NCBI GenBank assembly: GCA_905479765.1
Contig: CAJQNW010000155.1
Coordinates: 1 to 32,084, forward strand
DNA from: an uncultured Tepidamorphus sp.
GTDB lineage: Bacteria; Pseudomonadota; Alphaproteobacteria; Rhizobiales; Tepidamorphaceae
Reading direction: 5' to 3'
Length of the DNA stretch: 32,084 nucleotides
The notes beneath the pieces are model-generated. The model did not search any database, had not been told where the DNA came from, and worked only from the letters and a program-made list of their open reading frames with translations. Of the stretch, positions 23,330 to 32,084 are shown piece by piece. The translations under genes and the position numbers were made by a program. Position 1 is the stretch's first letter; each line of letters opens with the position of its first letter.

Positions 23330-23837
23330 CGCCGTCTCCGTCCCCGTCGTGGTCGTGCTCATGATCGTGGGAATGGTGATGATCATGGCTGTGACCATGG
23401 TCGCTATGGCCGTGCGAGTAGGCACCGCCCTCCGGATCGAATGGCGCCTTGATGGCGCGCACCTGTCCGCCGAGCCCCTCGATCATCTCGGCGATCACGT
23501 GATCGGGAAAGATCAGGATCCGGTCGGGCATGATCGCGGCCGACAGATGCCGGTTGCCGATGTGCCAGGCAAGCCGCGTCAGGTGATGGGCATCCGGCGC
23601 CGTGATCTCCATCAGGTCCTCGTCGGCCGCCTTCACCATCACCACGCGCCCGTCCTCCAGTTCGACGCCGTCGCCGTCCCGCATCGCTACGGCCTCCGGC
23701 AGGTCGAGCAGGAACGCCGTGCCCTTGGCGCCGGTCAGCGTGATGCGCCGCCGGAACCGGCTGCCGTGATCGAGCGTCACCGTATCGACCGCCGCCGGGT
23801 AGCTGCCTTTTGGGAGGACTTTCAGGGCGCGGATCAT
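23322..23837 (-). CDS. ureE: Urease nickel metallochaperone UreE
   Basis: This is a 171-aa nickel-delivery protein. The N-terminal peptide-binding domain (VTLDHGSRFRRRITLTGAKGTAFLLDLPEA) is followed by the metal-binding domain with AWHIGNRHLSAAI (conserved His near 100). The C-terminal tail has 12 His among Asp, Ser and Glu (SHGHSDHGHSHDHHHSHDHE), ending in DGDGDGDG. Such tails store nickel. The ATG overlaps the stop of the upstream membrane-protein gene (ATGA) and the 3' end overlaps ureF by 8 nt. Confidence 0.95.
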   Translation of the reverse strand: MIRALKVLPKGSYPAAVDTVTLDHGSRFRRRITLTGAKGTAFLLDLPEAVAMRDGDGVELEDGRVVMVKAADEDLMEITAPDAHHLTRLAWHIGNRHLSAAIMPDRILIFPDHVIAEMIEGLGGQVRAIKAPFDPEGGAYSHGHSDHGHSHDHHHSHDHEHDHDGDGDGDG

Positions 23838-24400
23838 GACGCCGCGCCCGGTTCGGCCGGCCACACGAAACTCATGACGAGCATCATAAGAAGTACGCCC
23901 ACAGCGACGGCGAGCAGCCGCCATTTCCAACGGGTCCAGAAACTGGCGCGCGCCGCCAGTTCGGGGGTCAGGCGGTCAGGCCCGCCCATCAGCATCGCCG
24001 CCACAAGGGCGTTTTCCCGCAGGTCGCAGATGACCGCGGGCAAGCCGGTCAACGCCATGATGCCCGGCGGGATCGGGAACGTCGCCGGCGTCGCCCACTG
24101 GATCGCCATGCAAAGCACCGCGCCGTAGAGCAGCGGGAAGATCATGTCCCATTGCGTCGCCATTTTCAGATAGGTCTTCGCGGCCTCGGGAGTGAGCGCA
24201 TTCAATAGCGTTCTCGCCTCCTCGTAGCCGTAGCCGCCGACCCGCCCGTCGAAGAGTTTCCGGCCGCCCGCCGCCTCTTGAATACGAGGGATGATCCGAA
24301 AGGCCATCACGGAGCCGACGGCAAGCATCGCGACAAACAAAATCCCATATGCCAGGTTCGCCGCGGTCACGACATCGTCTTTCGTCCGTGCAAGGCGCAT
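23834..24400 (-). CDS. Uncharacterised four-helix membrane protein in urease operon
   Basis: I do not recognise this 188-aa protein. It has four hydrophobic segments: LAYGILFVAMLAVGSVMAF, WDMIFPLLYGAVLCMAIQW, IPPGIMALTGLPAVICDLREN and WRLLAVAVGVLLMMLVMSFVW. A soluble stretch of about 45 residues lies between segments 1 and 2, and a DLREN motif ends segment 3. It starts 5 nt after the ureC stop, whose TGAGGAG also provides its SD at close spacing, and overlaps ureE by 4 nt, so it is translated as part of the urease operon. It has no His/Cys-rich metal motif like a nickel permease. A membrane role in urease maturation or ammonia/urea handling is a guess from position only. Confidence 0.75.
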   Translation of the reverse strand: MRLARTKDDVVTAANLAYGILFVAMLAVGSVMAFRIIPRIQEAAGGRKLFDGRVGGYGYEEARTLLNALTPEAAKTYLKMATQWDMIFPLLYGAVLCMAIQWATPATFPIPPGIMALTGLPAVICDLRENALVAAMLMGGPDRLTPELAARASFWTRWKWRLLAVAVGVLLMMLVMSFVWPAEPGAAS

Positions 24401-24405
24401 TCTCC

Positions 24406-26112
24406 TCAAAACAGCGAATAGAGCTGCGCCATCGGCAGCACCGTGGCCGGCTTGCTGGTTATCAGTTCGCCGTTGGCGCGCACCTCGTAAGTCTCCGGAT
24501 GAACGTCGATTTCCGGTTGCTCGCCGTTGTGGATCATGCTCGCCTTCGAGATCGTACGGGTATTGCTGACCGGCACCAGCGTTTTCGCCACGCCCAGCCG
24601 CGCGGCCAGCCCCGCATCGACCGAGGCCTGGGAGACGAACGTCACCGAGCTCGACGTCAGCGCCTTGCCGTAGGCGCCGAACATCGGCCGGTAGTGCACC
24701 GGCTCGGGGGACGGGATCGAGGCGTTCGGATCGCCCATGGGAGCTGCCGCGATCGATCCGCCGATTAGCACCATCTCCGGTTTCACCCCAAAGAAGGCAG
24801 GCGACCACAACACCAAATCGGCGCGTTTTCCCACCTCGACAGAGCCGATCTCGCCCGACATGCCGTGCGCGATCGCCGGGTTGATCGTGTATTTGGCGAT
24901 GTAGCGCCTGACCCGGAAGTTGTCGTTGTCGCCGGTTTCCTCCGCCAGGCGGCCGCGCTGCACCTTCATCCGGTGCGCGGTCTGCCAGGTCCGGATCAAC
25001 ACTTCGCCGACCCGGCCCATCGCCTGGCTGTCTGAGGCGATGATCGAGAAGGCTCCCATGTCGTGCAGGACGTCCTCGGCCGCCATGGTCTCCTTGCGGA
25101 TCCGGCTCTCGGCAAACGAAACATCCTCCGGGATGTCCGGATCGAGGTGGTGGCAGTGCATCAACATGTCGAGATGCTCCTCGATCGTGTTGACGGTGTA
25201 TGGCAGCGAGGGATTGGTCGAGGACGGGATGACGTTGGAAAGCCCGCACACCTTGATGATGTCCGGCGCGTGTCCGCCGCCGGCACCCTCGGTGTGGAAG
25301 GCGTGGATGACGCGGTCCTTGAACGCCTTGACGGTGTTTTCGACGAAACCGGATTCATTCAGCGTGTCGGTGTGGATCATCACCTGCACGTCGAGGTCGT
25401 CGGCGACCGACAGGCAGCAGTCGATCGCCCCCGGCGTCGTGCCCCAGTCCTCGTGCAGCTTCAGCGCGCACGCCCCGCCCAGTACCTGCTCGACGAGCGC
25501 GTCGGGACGCGAGGCATTGCCCTTGCCCGACAGGCCGATGTTCAATGGCAGGCCGTCGCAGGCCTCGATCATCCGTCCGATGTGCCACGGCCCCGGCGTG
25601 CAGGTCGTCGCCAGCGTGCCGTGCGCCGGGCCGGTGCCGCCGCCCAGCATGGTGGTGACGCCGGAATACAGCGCCTCGTCGACCTGTTGCGGGCAGATGA
25701 AATGGATATGCGCGTCGAAGCCGCCGGCCGTCAGGATCTTGCCTTCACCGGCGATCGCCTCGGTGCCCGGCCCGACGATGATGTCGACGCCCGGCTGGAT
25801 ATCCGGATTGCCGGCCTTGCCGATGCCGACGATGCGCCCGTCCTTCAGACCCACGTCGGCCTTGAAGACACCGGTATGGTCGACGACCAGCGCACAGGTG
25901 ATCACCGTGTCGACGGCGCCGCCCTCGCGCGTCACCTGGCTCTGGCCCATGCCGTCGCGGAGCACCTTGCCGCCGCCGAACTTCACCTCCTCGCCGTAAA
26001 CCGTGAAGTCCTTTTCGACCTCGATCCACAGGTCGGTGTCGGCGAGCCGCAGCCTGTCGCCGACGGTCGGGCCGAACATGTGGGCGTAGTCCTTGCGGGA
26101 CATGCTAGCCAT
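24406..26112 (-). CDS. ureC: Urease alpha subunit UreC
   Basis: This is the catalytic urease subunit, 568 aa (normal), which hydrolyses urea to ammonia and carbamate. The nickel site is complete: HIH at 135/137, carbamylated Lys218 in ALKLHEDWG, His247 ([11 protein letters not shown]), His273 ([13 protein letters not shown]) and Asp361 ([11 protein letters not shown]). The mobile flap reads [10 protein letters not shown] with Cys320 and His321; the residue before Cys is His rather than the usual Val. An ATG at 26112 (MASMSRK) and one at 26103 are possible; GAGGAAAG upstream favours 26112. Unusually it is separated from ureAB by a DUF1311 gene and an opposing cytochrome gene, so it probably has its own promoter in the 181-bp divergent gap. 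Confidence 0.97.
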   Translation of the reverse strand: MASMSRKDYAHMFGPTVGDRLRLADTDLWIEVEKDFTVYGEEVKFGGGKVLRDGMGQSQVTREGGAVDTVITCALVVDHTGVFKADVGLKDGRIVGIGKAGNPDIQPGVDIIVGPGTEAIAGEGKILTAGGFDAHIHFICPQQVDEALYSGVTTMLGGGTGPAHGTLATTCTPGPWHIGRMIEACDGLPLNIGLSGKGNASRPDALVEQVLGGACALKLHEDWGTTPGAIDCCLSVADDLDVQVMIHTDTLNESGFVENTVKAFKDRVIHAFHTEGAGGGHAPDIIKVCGLSNVIPSSTNPSLPYTVNTIEEHLDMLMHCHHLDPDIPEDVSFAESRIRKETMAAEDVLHDMGAFSIIASDSQAMGRVGEVLIRTWQTAHRMKVQRGRLAEETGDNDNFRVRRYIAKYTINPAIAHGMSGEIGSVEVGKRADLVLWSPAFFGVKPEMVLIGGSIAAAPMGDPNASIPSPEPVHYRPMFGAYGKALTSSSVTFVSQASVDAGLAARLGVAKTLVPVSNTRTISKASMIHNGEQPEIDVHPETYEVRANGELITSKPATVLPMAQLYSLF

Positions 26113-26293
26113 TTTACGTCTTTCCTCTGGGCTTTTGGTCCTGGAGCTCCTGCGCCCGACGGCAGCGAGGTCGATCCGCATAGCCGACGCGATAAATGCT
26201 CTTGACCGAACGGAAGCAGTGATAATCAATCGGCTTAAGGGTCCGATCCCCCATAACCAGGATCCGAACACCGATGCATGAGGAGAACACGCC
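26113..26293. promoter_or_regulatory. Divergent promoter region, ureC and cytochrome c
   Basis: This 181-bp gap must hold the starts of transcription for both divergent genes unless ureC is read through from ureAB. It is AT-richer towards the cytochrome side (GATAATCAATCGG near 26220). I see no sigma-54 match and no -35/-10 pair with correct spacing that I would call; TTGACC (26202) and GATAAT are only 13 nt apart. Confidence 0.35.
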
Positions 26294-27148
26294 ATGAAGG
26301 CGCGAATAACAATGCTTGTTGGCGGGGCGCTCGCGCTTGCTGCCATGCCGGCGGCGGCCGAAACACCGCTCGAACGCGGCACCTATTTGATGCAGGGGCC
26401 CGCCGCCTGCGGCAATTGCCACACGCCGATCACCCCGCAGGGCCTGCCGATCGAAGGCCAGGAGCTCTCTGGACGTCTCGTCGAGGACAACGAGTTTTTC
26501 ACCGCCTACGCGCCCAACATCACGCCCGACACCGAAACCGGCATCGGCGGCTGGACGGACGAGCAGATCATCACCGCGATCCGCGAGGGCAAGCGCCCGG
26601 ACGGCTCCATCATTGGCCCGCCCATGCCGATGGGGCTTTACCGCGGCATTTCCGACAGCGACGCGAAGGCCATCGTTGCCTATCTGCGCTCGGTTCCTCC
26701 GGTGAAGAACGAGGTGCCGAAATCCACCTACCGGATACCGCTGCCGCCGGCCTATGGCCCGCCGGTCGGCGAGGTGGCCGATGTCACGCCCGGCGTGACA
26801 GCCGAGTACGGCGCCTATCTGGCCGGTCCGGTCGCCCACTGCATCGAATGCCATACCCCGATGGGCGAGAGGGGACCCGACTTCGAGAACCGGCTCGGCG
26901 CCGGCGGCTTCGAGTTCCACGGCCCCTGGGGCGTCTCGGTTACAAGCAATCTGACGCCGCACGAAGACGGTCTCGCAGGCCGCAGCGACGAGGACATCGC
27001 AAAGATGATCACGACCGGCACCCGGCCCGACGGCACGCCGATGCTGCCGCCGATGGGCTACAACTACTACGCCAACATGAGCCCCGAGGACGTCAAGGCG
27101 ATCATTGCTTACCTGCGAACGCTGCCGCCGCAGCCCACCCCGCAATAA
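26294..27148 (+). CDS. Dihaem cytochrome c
   Basis: This is a 284-aa periplasmic cytochrome with two c-type haem sites, CGNCH near residue 39 and CIECH near 182, each in its own class I-like domain. The signal peptide is [22 protein letters not shown]. Each domain has a [17 protein letters not shown]- or [13 protein letters not shown]-type helix followed by a Met region ([19 protein letters not shown]) and a closing [10 protein letters not shown] or [10 protein letters not shown]. This layout is that of the cytochrome subunit found with membrane alcohol/aldehyde or other dehydrogenases, but no dehydrogenase is next to it. GGAG is 8 nt before the ATG. It is encoded against the urease genes that flank it on both sides. 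Confidence 0.92.
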   Translation: MKARITMLVGGALALAAMPAAAETPLERGTYLMQGPAACGNCHTPITPQGLPIEGQELSGRLVEDNEFFTAYAPNITPDTETGIGGWTDEQIITAIREGKRPDGSIIGPPMPMGLYRGISDSDAKAIVAYLRSVPPVKNEVPKSTYRIPLPPAYGPPVGEVADVTPGVTAEYGAYLAGPVAHCIECHTPMGERGPDFENRLGAGGFEFHGPWGVSVTSNLTPHEDGLAGRSDEDIAKMITTGTRPDGTPMLPPMGYNYYANMSPEDVKAIIAYLRTLPPQPTPQ

Positions 27149-27176
27149 GGCGCGCGCCCTCGCCGACGAAGCCTGG

Positions 27177-27206
27177 CCGGGTCCGGACCGCAAGGTCCGG
27201 GCCCGG
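27177..27206. terminator. Bidirectional terminator-like hairpin
   Basis: CCGGGTCCGGACC and GGTCCGGGCCCGG pair over 13 positions (one G-U) with a GCAA tetraloop. It lies between the convergent cytochrome c and DUF1311 genes and so could end both messages. Outer bases (GCCCT...AGGGC, about 27157-27220) extend the symmetry, which also suggests a palindromic intergenic repeat. The run after it is only weakly T-rich. Confidence 0.6.
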
Positions 27207-27246
27207 CTTGTTCCGGTGAGACAAGGGCAGCGACGGACCGGCACGA

Positions 27247-27651
27247 TCAGTTCCCCATGCCCTCGACGAGGAAGTTCAGCTGGCCGATACGCTGGCCGGT
27301 CAGTTTCGTCAGGCATTCATAGATGATCAGGGGCTGCATGGAGCCGCCGCTCACCAGATAGCCCTCTGCTTCGCAGGCCTTGTCGCGAAAGGGAATCCAG
27401 GCTCGCTGCGCCTCGCGCAACGCATCGGCCGCACCGCGCTGGTCCTCATCGAGATAACCGTCGATCTGCTTCATCGCCGCCATCGCCTTCTTGTAGACGG
27501 CATTCAGCCGGGCATCGGCGGCCTTGTAGGCTTCTCCGGCGCAGTAGTTCATCTCCATCTGCACCTGCGGATCGGTGCAGTCGATCTTGTCGTCGGCCAC
27601 GGCGATGACCGGTGAAAGGATGATGGCGGCTGCGAGAACAATTTGCTTCAT
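27247..27651 (-). CDS. DUF1311 / LprI-like secreted protein
   Basis: This is a 134-aa exported protein with the signal peptide MKQIVLAAAIILSPVIAVA. The mature part has the DUF1311 pattern: DCTDPQVQMEMNYCAGEAYKAADARLNAVYKKAM near residues 24-57, then LREAQRAWIPFRDKACEAEGYLVSGGSM and YECLTKLTGQRIGQL. Four Cys could form two disulfides. The family includes the mycobacterial lysozyme-inhibitor LprI, but most members have no known role. GGGAG is 8 nt before the ATG. It follows the fused ureAB gene by 33 nt; genes of this family also occur inside urease operons of other alphaproteobacteria, as I recall. Confidence 0.85.
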   Translation of the reverse strand: MKQIVLAAAIILSPVIAVADDKIDCTDPQVQMEMNYCAGEAYKAADARLNAVYKKAMAAMKQIDGYLDEDQRGAADALREAQRAWIPFRDKACEAEGYLVSGGSMQPLIIYECLTKLTGQRIGQLNFLVEGMGN

Positions 27652-27684
27652 GGACGAATCTCCCTGGGTTCGAGTCGGAGCATC

Positions 27685-28308
27685 CTACAACGCACCCATG
27701 ATTTTCTGGTTGAAGCCGTAGACTTTGCCCTCGCCGGCCAGCTTGACGAGCGTCACCTCGCGCGACTGGCCGGGCTCGAACCGCACCGCCGTGCCGGCCG
27801 GGATATCGAGGCGGAAGCCGCGCGCCGCCTCACGATCGAAGTCGAGCGCCTCGTTGGTTTCGTAGAAATGATAGTGGCTGCCGATCTGCACCGGCCGGTC
27901 GCCAGTGTTGGCGACCGTCAGCGTCACCGTTTCCCGGCCCGCGTTGATCTCGATGTAGCCGTCGCTCACCGACAAGGCACCCGGCGCCGTCTCGCCGCTG
28001 GCAGCCCCGCGGATCGGCGCGTGCACGGTCACCAGTTTGGTGCCGTCCGGAAAGGTCGCCTCGACCTGTACTTCACTGATCATGTCCGCCACGCCGGGCA
28101 TGACCTGGTCGGTGGAGACGACATGGGCGCCCGCCTCCATCAGGTCGGCGACGGCCCGGCCATCGCGCGCGCCTTCGACAATGAAGTCCGAAATCAGCGC
28201 GATCGCTTCGGGATAGTTCAGCTTGACCCCGCGCTCCAGCCGCTTGCGCGCCACGATCGCCGCCATGGCGACCAGCAGCTTGTCCTTTTCCCTCTGCGTC
28301 AGTTTCAC
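27685..28308 (-). CDS. ureAB: Fused urease gamma/beta subunit UreAB
   Basis: This is a single 207-aa polypeptide joining two structural subunits of urease. Residues 1-100 are UreA ([66 protein letters not shown]). From about 110 it is UreB ([58 protein letters not shown]). The linker [12 protein letters not shown] is short. The same fusion is known from Helicobacter UreA and some alphaproteobacteria. The start is a GTG with GGGAGA 6 nt upstream, 19 nt after ureD. Confidence 0.96.
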   Translation of the reverse strand: MKLTQREKDKLLVAMAAIVARKRLERGVKLNYPEAIALISDFIVEGARDGRAVADLMEAGAHVVSTDQVMPGVADMISEVQVEATFPDGTKLVTVHAPIRGAASGETAPGALSVSDGYIEINAGRETVTLTVANTGDRPVQIGSHYHFYETNEALDFDREAARGFRLDIPAGTAVRFEPGQSREVTLVKLAGEGKVYGFNQKIMGAL

Positions 28309-28327
28309 CTGCCGTCTCCCTTGTCTC

Positions 28328-29228
<901 letters not shown>

Positions 29229-29254
<26 letters not shown>

Positions 29255-29927
29255 CCTCCTCCACCATCTCCTCGCGTGTGCCGGACAAAACGATCTCGCC
29301 ACGATCCATCACCGCGAAGCGGTCGGCAAGATCCCGGGCGAAATCGAAATACTGCTCGACCAGCAGAATCGCCATGTCGCCCTTGTCGCGAAGATAGGAT
29401 ATCGCGCGGCCGATGTCTTTGATGATCGAAGGCTGGATCCCCTCCGTCGGCTCGTCAAGGACCAGCAGGCGCGGCTGCGATACCAGCGCACGGGCGATCG
29501 CGAGCTGCTGCTGCTGGCCGCCCGACAGGTCGCCGCCCCGGCGCCGCTGCATGGATTTCAGCACCGGGAATAATTCGAATACCTCGTCGGACACGACGTG
29601 CTTCACGCCGCGCCCCAGCGCGGCGAACCCGGTTTCCAGGTTCTCGCGCACGGTGAGCAGCGGAAAGATCTCGCGGCCCTGCGGCACATAGGCGATACCG
29701 CGCCGGGCCCGGTCATAGGGCTTCAGGCCGCTGACATCGCCACCCTCCCAGACGATTTCGCCGGCGCTGACGGGATGCTGACCGACGATCGCCTTCAGCA
29801 GCGACGTCTTGCCGACACCGTTTCGCCCGAGCAGGCAGGTGACCTGCCCGGTTTCGGCGCTCAGCGAAACGTCCCAGAGCGCCTGGGCGGCGCCGTAGTG
29901 CAGATTGACGTGTTCGACATCAAGCAT
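29229..29927 (-). CDS. urtE: Urea ABC transporter ATP-binding protein UrtE
   Basis: This is a 232-aa ATPase of the branched-chain-amino-acid-type (LivF-like) importer family. The motifs are GRNGVGKTSLLKA near residue 34, VPQGREIFPLLTV, LSGGQQQQLAIARAL near 134, LLVLDEPTEGIQPSI near 155 and LLVEQYF. The EGIQPSII stretch and the position directly before ureD identify it as UrtE rather than LivF. It starts 3 nt after urtD. Confidence 0.95.
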
Positions 29928-29930
29928 GGT

Positions 29931-30683
29931 TCATCGTCCCAGATAGACTTCGACCACGCGCGGGTCGGCGGAGACATGGTCGAGGGTTCCCTCCGCCAGC
30001 ATAGAGCCCTCGTGCAGCACCGTGACCTTGACGCCGAGATCGCGCACGAAATCCATGTCGTGCTCGACGACGACGACAGACTGGGTCATGGCGATCTCCT
30101 TCAGCAGGATCGCCGTCTGCTCGGTTTCCGAATCCGTCATGCCCGCGGCCGGCTCGTCGACCAGCAGAAGCTTCGGCGCCTGGGCGAGCAGCATGCCGAT
30201 CTCCAGCCATTGCTTCTGGCCGTGGCTCAGGTTCGCGGCGAGTTCTTTCTGCTTCTCGGTCAGGCGGATCGTCGCCAGAAGCGCGTCGATTCGGTCGCGC
30301 TCTTCGCCGGTGGTGCGGTGGGCCAGCGTCGCGAACGGTCCGCGCGGCGCCTTCAGAGCGAGTTCGAGATTGTCCCAGACCGTATGGCTCTCGAACACGG
30401 TGGGGCGCTGGAACTTCCGGCCGATCCCGAGTTCGGCGATGTCGGTCTCGTCGAGCTTGGTAAGATCGGTCCCGCCCTGGAACAAGACGGTGCCTTCGTC
30501 CGGCCTGGTCTTGCCGGTGATCACATCCATCATGGTTGTCTTGCCGGCGCCGTTCGGACCGATGATCGCCCGCATTTCGCCCGCGGCGATAACCAGCGAC
30601 AGGGAATTCAGCGCCTTGAACCCGTCGAAGGAAACGCTGACGCCGTCGAGATAGAGCAGCGATGGGGTGATGGCCTCGGTCAT
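29931..30683 (-). CDS. urtD: Urea ABC transporter ATP-binding protein UrtD
   Basis: This is a 250-aa ATPase (LivG-like). Walker A is GPNGAGKTTMMDVITGKTRPD near residue 38, FQRPTVFESHTVWDNLELAL is the Q-loop area, the signature is a variant LSHGQKQWLEIGMLLAQ near 148 as in UrtD proteins, Walker B is LLLVDEPAAGM near 170 and the H-loop is VVVEHDMDFVRDL. AGGAGG is 6 nt before the ATG at 30683; the 24 extra residues in the track lie in the urtC end. Confidence 0.95.
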   Translation of the reverse strand: MTEAITPSLLYLDGVSVSFDGFKALNSLSLVIAAGEMRAIIGPNGAGKTTMMDVITGKTRPDEGTVLFQGGTDLTKLDETDIAELGIGRKFQRPTVFESHTVWDNLELALKAPRGPFATLAHRTTGEERDRIDALLATIRLTEKQKELAANLSHGQKQWLEIGMLLAQAPKLLLVDEPAAGMTDSETEQTAILLKEIAMTQSVVVVEHDMDFVRDLGVKVTVLHEGSMLAEGTLDHVSADPRVVEVYLGR

Positions 30684-30693
30684 AGCGCGCCTC

Positions 30694-31890
30694 CTATTCC
30701 GCCGGCTGGGGTTTGGGCGACTGGGGTTTGGGCCGCCGGCCGTCGGGTTCGACACCGGCCTCGGCCTCCTCGGAGGCTTCCCGCAATTCGGCCGCCGTCC
30801 GGCCTTTCGCGCGCTGGCCGTTCACGAATTGCGTAATGGTGCCGACGATACCCTTCGGCAGGAACAGCGTCACGGCGACGAACAAGCCGCCCAGCGCGAA
30901 CAGCCACAGGTTCGGCAGAGCCCCGGTGAAGTAAGTTTTCGCGTAGTTGACCAGCACCGCCCCGATCACCGGGCCGACCAGCGTGCCGCGCCCGCCGACG
31001 GCGACCCAGATGACCACCTCGATGGAATTGGCCGGTGCGAATTCGCTCGGGTTGATGATGCCGACCTGCGGCACGTAGAGCGCACCGGCGATACCCGCGA
31101 GCACCGCCGACAGCGTCCACACGAACAGCTTGTAGTGCTCGACCCGGTAGCCGAGGAACCGCGTCCGGCTTTCCGCGTCGCGCACCCCGACCAGCACCTT
31201 GCCGAGCTTGGAAGCGACCACGACACGGCAAATGACGAACCCGGCGGCAAGCGCCAGCGCCGAGGCCGCGAACAGGCCGGCGCGGGTTGAATCCGATTGT
31301 ATGTTGAAGCCGAGGATATCCTTGAAGTCGGTCAGCCCGTTGTTCCCGCCAAAGCCCATGTCGTTTCTAAAGAAGGCAAGCAGCAGAGCGTAGGTCATCG
31401 CCTGGGTGATGATCGACAGGTAGACGCCGGTAACCCGCGAGCGAAACGCGAACCAGCCGAACACGAAGGCCAGCACGCCGGGCACCAGTATCACCATCAG
31501 GGCGGCGAAGGCGAAATTATCGAAGCCGTACCAGTACCAGGGCAGTTCCTGCCAGTTGAGGAACACCATGAAGTCCGGCAGGTCCGGATTGCCATAGACG
31601 CCGCGGCTGCCGATCTGGCGCATCAGGTACATGCCCATCGCGTAGCCGCCGAGCGCGAAGAACGCGCCGTGGCCGAGCGACAGGATGCCGGCGAAACCCC
31701 AGATCAGATCGACCGACAGGGCCAGAAGCGCGAACGACAGGTATTTGCCGAACAGCGTCACCATGAAATTCGGCACGTGGAAGGGGCTCGAGGCCGGAAG
31801 CCCCAAATTGAGCGCCGGCACCAGCACGGCAATCGCCAGCAGGATGACCAGGAACGTCGTGGCGTAGCGGTTTAGGCCGTTGAGGATCAT
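30694..31890 (-). CDS. urtC: Urea ABC transporter permease UrtC
   Basis: This is a 398-aa LivM-like membrane permease with about nine to ten membrane segments. Family segments are LALSVDLIWGFAGILSLGHGAFFALGGYAMGMYL near residue 60, FRNDMGFGGNNGLTDFKDILG (typical of UrtC) near 170, GVRDAESRTRFLGYRVEHYKLF near 230 and YVPQVGIINPSEFAPANSIE near 280. The C-terminal tail is long and rich in Pro/Lys (RRPKPQSPKPQPAE). The ATG overlaps the urtB stop (ATGA). The track frame beyond 31890 is a shadow of urtB. Confidence 0.95.
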   Translation of the reverse strand: MILNGLNRYATTFLVILLAIAVLVPALNLGLPASSPFHVPNFMVTLFGKYLSFALLALSVDLIWGFAGILSLGHGAFFALGGYAMGMYLMRQIGSRGVYGNPDLPDFMVFLNWQELPWYWYGFDNFAFAALMVILVPGVLAFVFGWFAFRSRVTGVYLSIITQAMTYALLLAFFRNDMGFGGNNGLTDFKDILGFNIQSDSTRAGLFAASALALAAGFVICRVVVASKLGKVLVGVRDAESRTRFLGYRVEHYKLFVWTLSAVLAGIAGALYVPQVGIINPSEFAPANSIEVVIWVAVGGRGTLVGPVIGAVLVNYAKTYFTGALPNLWLFALGGLFVAVTLFLPKGIVGTITQFVNGQRAKGRTAAELREASEEAEAGVEPDGRRPKPQSPKPQPAE

Positions 31891-32084
31891 GCCTCCACCG
31901 CCCGGCCCTTGAGCGCGAACAGGCCGCGCGGGCGCTTCTGGATGAACAGGATGATGAACACGAGCACCAGGATCTTGGCCAGCACGGCGCCGGCGTAGGG
32001 CTCCAGGAACTTGTTGACGACACCGAGCGTCATCGCGCCGACAAGCGTCCCCCACAGGTTCCCAACCCCGCCGAACACCACGAC
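31887..32084 (-). CDS. urtB: Urea ABC transporter permease UrtB (C-terminal part only)
   Basis: This is the last 65 residues of a LivH-like permease, with the frame open to the right edge of the window. GGVGNLWGTLVGAMTLGVVNKFLEP and KILVLVFIILFIQKRPRGLFALKGRAVEA are the typical UrtB C-terminus. The stop overlaps the urtC start by 4 nt. The rest of urtB, and presumably urtA, lie beyond the window. Confidence 0.93.
   Translation of the reverse strand, partial: VVVFGGVGNLWGTLVGAMTLGVVNKFLEPYAGAVLAKILVLVFIILFIQKRPRGLFALKGRAVEA

Noticed and set aside
26202-26225. TTGACC and GATAAT as a cytochrome c promoter
   Set aside because: The spacer is only 13 nt, too short for a normal sigma-70 promoter.

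Overview
The window is a compact, GC-rich stretch of chromosome from an alphaproteobacterium, judged by protein families, operon style and codon bias. I cannot name a genus from the sequence alone. It holds 33 genes with short intergenic gaps and many 1-8 nt overlaps, and is dominated by uptake and breakdown of nitrogen compounds. I saw no tRNA, rRNA, CRISPR array, insertion sequence or phage gene.

Region 1 (1-5490), small nitrogen amides and purines: a minus-strand run encodes a RidA-family protein, an 8-oxoguanine-deaminase-type amidohydrolase, a creatininase-family hydrolase and a TAXI-type TRAP binding protein cut by the window edge. A second creatininase-family gene is divergent from the RidA gene, and a GpdQ-like metallophosphoesterase converges on it. 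A 115-bp palindromic intergenic repeat lies between the deaminase and the first creatininase and supplies the latter's ribosome binding site.

Region 2 (5491-14518), a plus-strand operon: an NMT1/THI5-type ABC importer (binding protein, ATPase, permease), a cytosine-deaminase-like amidohydrolase, a PCMH-type FAD oxidase and two tandem flavodoxin-fold NAD(P)H oxidoreductases. They are followed by a MarR regulator and a class I/II aminotransferase. A near-consensus sigma-54 promoter (TGGCATG-N4-TTGCT) precedes the binding-protein gene, which points to nitrogen control. The substrate is unknown, and this is the best candidate here for an undescribed pathway.

Region 3 (14525-21300), minus strand: modEABC molybdate uptake, with a ModE-like operator lying over the -10 element of a recognisable modA promoter. 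Upstream of it are a P2-type cation ATPase and a fatty-acid desaturase.

Region 4 (21363-32084), minus strand: urea uptake and urease in the order urtB(partial)-urtC-urtD-urtE-ureD-ureAB(fused)-DUF1311 gene, then ureC-membrane protein-ureE-ureF-ureG-hupE. The cluster is split by a plus-strand dihaem cytochrome c gene between the DUF1311 gene and ureC. ureC carries an unexpected His directly before the flap Cys.

The likely logic is that importers bring in urea and nitrogen-rich rings or amides, hydrolases and deaminases release ammonia or urea-yielding products, and urease with its nickel chaperones completes nitrogen release. The links between the regions are inferred from proximity. No complete pathway (for example uricase or allantoinase) is visible.
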